A stretch of 10,255 bases of DNA. Origin: Clostridiales bacterium UBA7103 (GTDB lineage: Bacteria > Bacillota > Clostridia > Oscillospirales > Oscillospiraceae). A program made the translations under genes and the position numbers. A model generated the notes under the pieces. It did not search any database. It saw only the letters and a program-made list of their open reading frames with translations, and was not told the DNA's origin. The DNA lies in NCBI GenBank assembly GCA_002493305.1, contig DKYJ01000041.1:1-10255 (forward strand), written 5' to 3'. Shown here piece by piece: positions 6,082 through 10,255 of this stretch. Position 1 is the first letter of the stretch; each line of letters starts with the position of its first letter.

Positions 6082-6117
6082 CCGCAGGTTCATTATATAT
6101 GAGCCTGCGGTTTTTTT
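6082..6117 (+). terminator. Riboswitch-controlled intrinsic terminator
   Basis: CCGCAGGTTCAT (6082-6093) pairs with ATGAGCCTGCGG (6099-6110), 12 bp with one G-U and a 5-nt loop, followed by seven T (6111-6117). It is the expression platform of the TPP riboswitch. Confidence 0.92.
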
Positions 6118-6137
6118 CCGCCTCCGATTTCCTCTTA

Positions 6138-6297
6138 GGTAAGCTTTAAACAAATCGCCTCAGCTGTTAACGGGCAATTTGCGCCCTGACTTCGCCGCTT
6201 TTCCTTGAAATACACAAAGCGTGTCCGCGAAAAAGCGTCATCGTCAGAACACAAATTCTCCCGCGAATCACTCTCGCCGATCTATTCATCGCTTACC
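6138..6297 (+). repeat. 160-bp dispersed palindromic repeat, copy 1 (thiT leader)
   Basis: Aligns without gaps to 7293-7452 (128 of 160 positions identical by hand count). Termini GGTAAGC and GCTTACC are perfect inverted repeats, extending imperfectly to about 20 bp. Internal pairs include CTGAC/GTCAG and CTTTT/AAAAG, so the whole unit folds as one long interrupted hairpin. It lies between the riboswitch terminator and the thiT ribosome binding site (AGGAGG at 6314). No ORF and no obvious target-site duplication. Likely a non-autonomous MITE-like or REP-like element. Confidence 0.85.
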
Positions 6298-6330
6298 TTG
6301 TCCATCACTTTTTAGGAGGAGAGAAACATT

Positions 6331-6906
6331 ATGAGCGAAACCAGAAAAAATTCACATCTCAAGCTGCGCGCCCTGTGCGAAGGCGCAATTTTCGTGGCTC
6401 TGGCGCAGGTGCTGGGCTACATCAAGTTTTTTGAGCTGCCTCAGGGCGGCGCGATAAATATCGGTATGCTTCCGATATTCCTCTACTGTGCCCGTTGGGG
6501 CTTTGGCCCCGGTATGCTGGCAAGCGTGGTGTACAGCCTGCTCCAGCTGCTGCTGGACGGGGCCTATGCCTTTGGCTGGCAGTCCATGATAGGGGACTAT
6601 ATCCTTGCCTTCTCCGTGCTGGGTCTGGCGGGGCTTGTGAGCAAGCACAAAAACGGCTTTTTTATCGGCACTGTCATCGGCTGCTTTGCCCGTTTTGTCG
6701 TCGCGTATGTGGTGGGCGCCACCATCTGGGCGGAGTATATGCCGGAAAGCTTCTTCGGCATGACCATGACCACCCCATGGTTCTACTCTGCGCTCTATAA
6801 CGGCAGCTACATAGTTGTCGATATGCTGCTGTGCCTGCTCATCGGCGCGCTGCTGTGGAAGCCTGTGGGCGCGTATATCCGGGGCGAGGATCTGAAAAAA
6901 GCCTGA
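6331..6906 (+). CDS. thiT: Energy-coupled thiamine transporter ThiT (ECF S component)
   Basis: 191 residues with about six hydrophobic membrane segments. ThiT is the thiamine-binding S component that docks with the shared ECF module (EcfA, EcfA', EcfT); those genes are not in the window. Family marks are the first helix with a small-residue face, ELPQGGAINIGMLPI (35-49), GFGPGMLASVVYSLLQLLLDG (57-77), GDYILAFSVLGLAG (88-101), RFVVAYVVGATIWAEY (121-136) and YSALYNGSYIVVD (152-164). The acidic residue in GDY, the aromatics of WAEY and Asn157 correspond by position to substrate-pocket residues in known ThiT proteins. The upstream TPP riboswitch independently supports thiamine as substrate. The ATG at 6331 follows AGGAGG by 11 bases. 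The gene ends before a strong terminator, so it is a single-gene transcript. Confidence 0.96.
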   Translation: MSETRKNSHLKLRALCEGAIFVALAQVLGYIKFFELPQGGAINIGMLPIFLYCARWGFGPGMLASVVYSLLQLLLDGAYAFGWQSMIGDYILAFSVLGLAGLVSKHKNGFFIGTVIGCFARFVVAYVVGATIWAEYMPESFFGMTMTTPWFYSALYNGSYIVVDMLLCLLIGALLWKPVGAYIRGEDLKKA

Positions 6907-6919
6907 AAACAAGTTTTTG

Positions 6920-6949
6920 TTGACAGGGCAGACCAAAATAGTTTATAAT
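6920..6949 (+). promoter_or_regulatory. Perfect-consensus promoter for rpmH, abutting the thiT terminator
   Basis: TTGACA (6920-6925), 18-nt spacer, TATAAT (6944-6949): both hexamers match consensus. The predicted start, about 6954-6959, falls inside the terminator hairpin that begins at 6951. It is the only strong promoter seen upstream of rpmH. Confidence 0.8.
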
Positions 6950-6950
6950 C

Positions 6951-6983
6951 AATGCCCGACAGTGAACACTGTCGGGCATTTTT
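6951..6983 (+). terminator. Intrinsic terminator of thiT
   Basis: AATGCCCGACAGT (6951-6963) pairs perfectly with ACTGTCGGGCATT (6968-6980), with a 4-nt loop and five T (6979-6983). It lies 44 bases after the thiT stop and overlaps the start region of the rpmH promoter. The stretch 6984-7067 holds one more weak bulged hairpin (GGCAA..ATGA with TCAT..TTGCC, 7009-7034). Confidence 0.9.
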
Positions 6984-7083
6984 CCGGTCAACTACTTCGG
7001 CGGGTTTTGGCAAGCGATGACTAAATCATTTGCCCTGTCGCGCTGATGTTGAGTATTGTGTACAAAGAAAGGAGTGCAGCAAA

Positions 7084-7218
7084 ATGCTTCGTACCTACCA
7101 GCCTAAGAAGCTCCAGCGTAAAAAGGAGCACGGCTTCCGCAAGAGAATGAAGACGGCTAACGGCCGCAAGGTTCTCGCCCGCCGCAGAGCGAAGGGCAGA
7201 GCAAAGCTCAGCTACTGA
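7084..7218 (+). CDS. rpmH: 50S ribosomal protein L34
   Basis: 44 residues, highly basic, the usual size for L34. It reads MLRTYQPKKLQRKKEHGF at the start and then RKRMKTANGRKVLARRRAKG, the family signature, ending KLSY. Position 2 is Leu where most L34 proteins have Lys or a polar residue. The ATG at 7084 has AAAGGAG nine bases upstream. It is the first gene of the conserved rpmH-rnpA-yidD-yidC-jag cluster. A GAGA-loop hairpin and a 160-bp repeat separate it from rnpA, which is usually much closer. Confidence 0.97.
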   Translation: MLRTYQPKKLQRKKEHGFRKRMKTANGRKVLARRRAKGRAKLSY

Positions 7219-7253
7219 GCACCCCTGTGAGCAGGCTTAGATGATATTTTTGA

Positions 7254-7274
7254 GGGCGGAGAGATCCGCCCTTT
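7254..7274 (+). terminator. Attenuating hairpin between rpmH and rnpA
   Basis: AGGGCGGA (7253-7260) pairs with TCCGCCCT (7265-7272) around a GAGA loop, followed by only TTTA. A weak or partial terminator here would give more L34 than RNase P protein, which suits the needed amounts; that purpose is inferred. Confidence 0.55.
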
Positions 7275-7292
7275 AGGTGCTTGTCTTGCATT

Positions 7293-7452
7293 GGCAACCG
7301 CTGAACAAATCGCCTCGGTGCTTTGCGGACAATTTGTGCCCTGACTTCGTCACTTTTTCTTGAAATACACAAAGTATGTCTGCGAAAAAGGGCCATAGTC
7401 AGAACACAAATCCTCTCACAAATCCCTATCGGCAATTTATTCATCGTTTACC
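7293..7452 (+). repeat. 160-bp dispersed palindromic repeat, copy 2 (rnpA leader)
   Basis: Same length and orientation as copy 1. The ends GGCAACCGCTGAACAAATCG and the complement of the 3' end (GGTAAACGATGAATAAATTG) are imperfect inverted repeats. Internal pairs ATTTGTG/CACAAAT, CTGAC/GTCAG and CTTTTTC/GAAAAAG build a long hairpin. The element ends three bases before the rnpA Shine-Dalgarno sequence. Confidence 0.85.
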
Positions 7453-7470
7453 AGAAAGGAGAGGGTCAGG

Positions 7471-7815
7471 CTGAAAGCTGCGTATACTCTGAAAAAGAAC
7501 AGCGATTTCAGACGGCTTTACTCCAAGGGCAAGAGCTGCGTCACGCCGTATCTGGTGGTGTACTGCCGCCGCTCCCCCGTGCCTCAGGGCAGGGCGGGCT
7601 TTACGGTGTCCACAAAGCTGGGCGGCGCCGTTACGCGCAACCGCGTGCGCCGCAGGCTCAGAGAGATATACAGGCTCAATCGGCCCTCTCTCAAGGCGGG
7701 GTATGACCTTATCATAGTCGCCCGGGGGCGCAGCGTCGGCGCGAGGTACCAAAGCCTCGACGCCGCCTTCCTCGCCGCCTGTGACCAGCTCGGTATAAGG
7801 GAGGCAAACGCATGA
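7471..7815 (+). CDS. rnpA: Ribonuclease P protein component, CTG start
   Basis: 114 residues, the normal size for RnpA, the basic protein that binds RNase P RNA and helps it recognise the 5' leader of precursor tRNA. The reading frame gives KAAYTLKKNSDFRRLYSKGK after the start, matching the usual RnpA N-terminus (basic, KKNxDF, then a conserved YxKGK). The RNR signature follows as TRNRVRRRLREIYR (residues 55-68). No ATG, GTG or TTG lies at the right place: AAAGGAG (7455-7461) is nine bases before CTG at 7471, and the next usable start (GTG, 7555) would remove the first 28 residues, including conserved ones. CTG is therefore the best start. The stop codon overlaps the yidD ATG (ATGA), indicating translational coupling. 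Confidence 0.92.
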   Translation: MKAAYTLKKNSDFRRLYSKGKSCVTPYLVVYCRRSPVPQGRAGFTVSTKLGGAVTRNRVRRRLREIYRLNRPSLKAGYDLIIVARGRSVGARYQSLDAAFLAACDQLGIREANA

Positions 7816-8030
7816 AAAAGCTCATGCTCGCCGCTATCCGCTTTTACCGGCGTTATATCTCTCCTGCCCGCCCGCCCTGCTGCCGATTTATCCCCACCTG
7901 CTCGCAATACGCGCTCGAGGCCATAGAGAAATACGGCGCCCTCAAAGGGGGCTGGCTGGCCTTGAAGCGTCTGTGCTGCTGCCACCCGTTTTATCACGGC
8001 AAACGGCAGATGTACGACCCTGTGCCTTGA
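7812..8030 (+). CDS. yidD: Membrane protein insertion efficiency factor YidD
   Basis: 72 residues, typical for YidD, a small membrane-associated protein that aids YidC-dependent insertion. The family signature is strong: an amphipathic N-terminal helix (LMLAAIRFYRRYISP), then CCRFIPTCSQYALEAIEKYG, GGWLALKRLCCCHPF and the C-terminal YDPVP. The start ATG at 7812 overlaps the rnpA stop by the ATGA arrangement. yidC follows 64 bases downstream, the conserved order in Firmicutes. Confidence 0.96.
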   Translation: MKKLMLAAIRFYRRYISPARPPCCRFIPTCSQYALEAIEKYGALKGGWLALKRLCCCHPFYHGKRQMYDPVP

Positions 8031-8094
8031 GGCAAATGACTTGTTTGCTTTGTATGGCAGTCTACGCAGAGAACTAAAGAACTGAGGAATTATT

Positions 8095-9453
8095 ATGTGG
8101 GCAACAATCACTAAACCCTTCGCATGGTTGATGGTCAAGTTCTATGAGCTGACCGGAAACTACGGGTTCGCCGTCATTCTCTTCGCGCTGGCGGTGAACA
8201 TCATCCTCTGCCCGTTTATGGCAAAGAGCAAGAAGAGCATGATGCGCTCCACCCGCCTCCAGCCCGAAATCGAGGAGCTGCAAAGACGGCACGAGGGCAA
8301 CCCTCAGAAGCTCAACTCGGAGATGCAGAAGCTCTATAAGGAAGCCGGCGTCAACCCCATGTCCGGCTGCCTGTGGTCGCTCATCCCCTTCCCCATACTC
8401 ATCGCCCTGTACAGCGTTGTGCGTCAGCCCTTGACGCGCATGATGTTCGTGGCGCAGGAGTTTGTCACCACCTTGCAGGATTATTTTGTGGGCGCGGGCC
8501 TGTACACTGTCCCGGAGAAGGCCAACGCCTATTTTGAGATCGCTCTCACCAAGCTTACCCACGATAACTGGGCCGCTGTTCAGGCGGATCTGGCCGGGAA
8601 GCTTGACCCCAGACTTTTGGATATTGATTTCAGCTTTCTGGGTCTTAATCTGGGCGACCAGCCCCGCTGGAACTTTTTCCTGCACACCGACTGGAGCGAT
8701 ACCGCCGTGTGGCTGCCCGCTCTGGGCCTGTTCCTGATCCCCTTTATCTCCGCCGGCCTTTCATGGCTGAGCATGAAGATCAGCAATATGTCCAATCCCA
8801 CCTCCTCTAATCCTCAGGCCGCGGCACAGATGAAGACCATGAATCTCATGATGCCGCTGATGAGCGTGTGGATATACTTTGTCATGCCCGCTGCCATGGG
8901 TATCTACTGGATAGCCAACAGCGTCTTTGGCATGGCCCGCGATTTCATACTGACCAAGCACTACAAGAGGAAGCTGGACATTGAGGACGCCGAGCGTATA
9001 GCCAGACGCAGCCAGCGCGAGAAGGAAATCGAGGAAAAGCGCCTTGAGACCGAGCGCCTGCGCGCCGAGGGCAAGACCGAGAAGAACGCCAACACCAGTA
9101 AGAAGAAGATTCAGGCCAACGAGAAGCAGAAGGCCGACGAGCGAAAGGCCGCCCTTGAAAAGGCCGAGCGTGCCGCCCGCCGGGAGCGCCTTGGCATACA
9201 GCTGGAGGAAAAACCCGCCTCTCAGGTGGGCAACCGCCGCTATGCCCGCGGCAGAGCTTATGTGCCCGACCGCTTCACCAATCCTGACGAGGCCGAGGCC
9301 GCAACTGCCGCCGCCGCTGCCGAGTCGGAGTTTGCCGAGTCTATCGATGAGACAGTTGAGGATGATGTGATCATCCCCGCCGCCGAGAGCGCGGAAGCAC
9401 CGCAGGCCGAGTCTGCCGAGCAGGAGAGCGCCCCTGACGGAACTGACGAATAA
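8095..9453 (+). CDS. yidC: Membrane protein insertase YidC/Oxa1 family
   Basis: 452 residues. Inserts and folds membrane proteins alone or with Sec. Visible parts are an amphipathic N-terminus (TKPFAWLMVKFYELTGNYG, residues 6-24), TM1 (25-41), a basic helical cytoplasmic hairpin (42-90, SKKSMMRSTRLQPEIEELQ), TM2 (92-109), a large outside segment (110-202), TM3 (203-227) and closely spaced last TMs (250-286, with PLMSVWIYFVMPAAMGIYW). Residues 295-452 are a long cytoplasmic tail: first Lys/Arg/Glu-rich and probably coiled, then Ala/Glu-rich and acidic. Such basic tails can help ribosome binding. The groove position in TM1 usually held by Arg or Lys appears to be Asn35. The ATG at 8095 follows AGGA by six bases. 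Lies between yidD and jag as expected. Confidence 0.95.
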   Translation: MWATITKPFAWLMVKFYELTGNYGFAVILFALAVNIILCPFMAKSKKSMMRSTRLQPEIEELQRRHEGNPQKLNSEMQKLYKEAGVNPMSGCLWSLIPFPILIALYSVVRQPLTRMMFVAQEFVTTLQDYFVGAGLYTVPEKANAYFEIALTKLTHDNWAAVQADLAGKLDPRLLDIDFSFLGLNLGDQPRWNFFLHTDWSDTAVWLPALGLFLIPFISAGLSWLSMKISNMSNPTSSNPQAAAQMKTMNLMMPLMSVWIYFVMPAAMGIYWIANSVFGMARDFILTKHYKRKLDIEDAERIARRSQREKEIEEKRLETERLRAEGKTEKNANTSKKKIQANEKQKADERKAALEKAERAARRERLGIQLEEKPASQVGNRRYARGRAYVPDRFTNPDEAEAATAAAAAESEFAESIDETVEDDVIIPAAESAEAPQAESAEQESAPDGTDE

Positions 9454-9470
9454 TAGGAGAAATTTTCAAT

Positions 9471-10214
9471 ATGATCAAAACTTTGGAAAAGACCGCCCGC
9501 ACCGAGGAGGACGCGATCGCTGCCGCTCTGGCGGAGCTGGGTCTTGATCGGGACGAGGTTTCCGTTGAGATCCTTGAGCGCGCAAAGTCCGGTTTTCTGG
9601 GCATAGGCGCCTCCCCGGCGGTTATCCGCGTGAGTTATGAAGCGCCGGACGAGGAGCCTGCTGAGCAGCCTGTTGAAAAGCCTGCCCCCGCCGCGGCAGC
9701 CGAAGCTCCTGTGGACGAGAACGCGGACTATGCCGCCGTGCGCGAGTTTCTCGGCGGGTTGCTCTCGCGCATGGGCGTGAAAGCACAGATAAGCATTGCC
9801 CCCAGAGATAACGGCGGCATCAGCGTCAATCTCTCCGGGGACGGTATGGGCGCCATCATCGGCAGACGGGGCGAGACCCTTGACGCCATTCAGCACCTGA
9901 CCAATTACGCCGTCAATCACGGCAGTGAGAAGCACCTGCACATCAGCGTGGACGCGGAGAATTACCGCAGCAAGCGCGAGGAGTCCCTCACAAAGCTGGC
10001 GGAGAAAATGGCGGAGAAGGCCATCAAGTATAAGCGCTCCATGGCGCTTGAGCCGATGAACTCTTACGAGCGCCATGTTATCCATACAGCGCTGCAGGAC
10101 TACGAGGGCGTGACCACCAGCTCCACCGGCGTTGAGCCCAACCGCCGCGTAGTCGTATCCTATGTTAGGCCCGACCCAAACAGCGGAAAGCCTCAGAGCC
10201 GCGAATGGGCTTAA
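9471..10214 (+). CDS. jag: Jag/KhpB (EloR) family KH-R3H RNA-binding protein
   Basis: 247 residues. Three parts are visible: a Jag-N domain (residues 1-55, with AKSGFLGIGASPAVIRV), an acidic Pro/Ala/Glu linker (56-85), and a KH domain with the GxxG loop in GAIIGRRGETLDAIQHLTNY (127-146). Last is an R3H domain (about 178-232) containing NSYERHVIH (Arg201, His205) and NRRVVVSY. In Firmicutes this protein (Jag, KhpB or EloR) binds RNA with KhpA and influences cell elongation and division. The ATG at 9471 follows TAGGAG with a gap of about 11 bases and lies 17 bases after the yidC stop, so the two are co-transcribed. An internally deleted repeat begins directly at the stop codon. Confidence 0.95.
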   Translation: MIKTLEKTARTEEDAIAAALAELGLDRDEVSVEILERAKSGFLGIGASPAVIRVSYEAPDEEPAEQPVEKPAPAAAAEAPVDENADYAAVREFLGGLLSRMGVKAQISIAPRDNGGISVNLSGDGMGAIIGRRGETLDAIQHLTNYAVNHGSEKHLHISVDAENYRSKREESLTKLAEKMAEKAIKYKRSMALEPMNSYERHVIHTALQDYEGVTTSSTGVEPNRRVVVSYVRPDPNSGKPQSREWA

Positions 10215-10255
10215 GGCAAGCTCCGAACAAATCACTCTCGCCGATTTATTCATCG
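10215..10255 (+). repeat. Internally deleted copy 3 of the 160-bp repeat (cut by window end)
   Basis: GGCAAGCTCCGAACAAATC matches the 5' end of the element, and the next 22 bases match its 3' end (copy 1, 6268-6290) with one difference. About 113 internal bases are missing, consistent with recombination between the ACAAATC-like repeats found at both internal ends (7305-7311 and 7416-7422 in copy 2). The last bases, expected to resemble TTACC, lie beyond the window. Confidence 0.7.

Noticed and set aside
9258..10253. Long minus-strand open frame (331 codons) opposite yidC end and jag
   Set aside because: Shadow of GC-rich codon usage in two well-identified genes; no recognisable domain.

Overview
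The window looks like chromosomal DNA from a fairly GC-rich anaerobic Firmicute of class Clostridia, probably near Oscillospiraceae/Ruminococcaceae. This rests on an EFR1-type flavodoxin/ferredoxin protein, a QueH-type queuosine enzyme, a TPP-riboswitch-controlled ThiT transporter, and the order rpmH-rnpA-yidD-yidC-jag. Placement below class is an inference; no marker fixes the genus. Nearly all DNA is housekeeping. I see no phage, transposase, toxin-antitoxin or CRISPR system.

Left part (1-2160): a minus-strand pair, an EFR1 ferredoxin/flavodoxin followed by a degenerate histidine-phosphatase-fold protein with a four-Cys tail, is divergent from a TetR-type regulator. The two promoters are mirrored onto the same bases. 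Then comes a 225-bp non-coding tract of consecutive hairpins (2158-2392).

Middle (2385-5929): a minus-strand unit of a leucine-rich-repeat lipoprotein (TTG start, near-consensus promoter) and a dCMP deaminase. On the plus strand follow queH, whose promoter places the transcript start on or beside the ATG (probably leaderless), a structured non-coding stretch, and galU.

Right part (5930-10255): a consensus-like promoter, TPP riboswitch and intrinsic terminator precede thiT. A perfect-hexamer promoter overlapping the thiT terminator then leads into rpmH-rnpA-yidD-yidC-jag, which supplies ribosomal protein L34, the RNase P protein, membrane-protein insertion and a KH/R3H RNA-binding protein. 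rnpA appears to use a CTG start codon. dnaA, a common neighbour of rpmH, is not in the window.

The clearest unexplained element is a 160-bp dispersed repeat with imperfect terminal inverted repeats. Two full copies, equal in length and about 80% identical by hand alignment, lie in the 5' leaders of thiT (6138-6297) and rnpA (7293-7452) just before their ribosome binding sites. An internally deleted copy starts right after the jag stop codon (10215 to window end).
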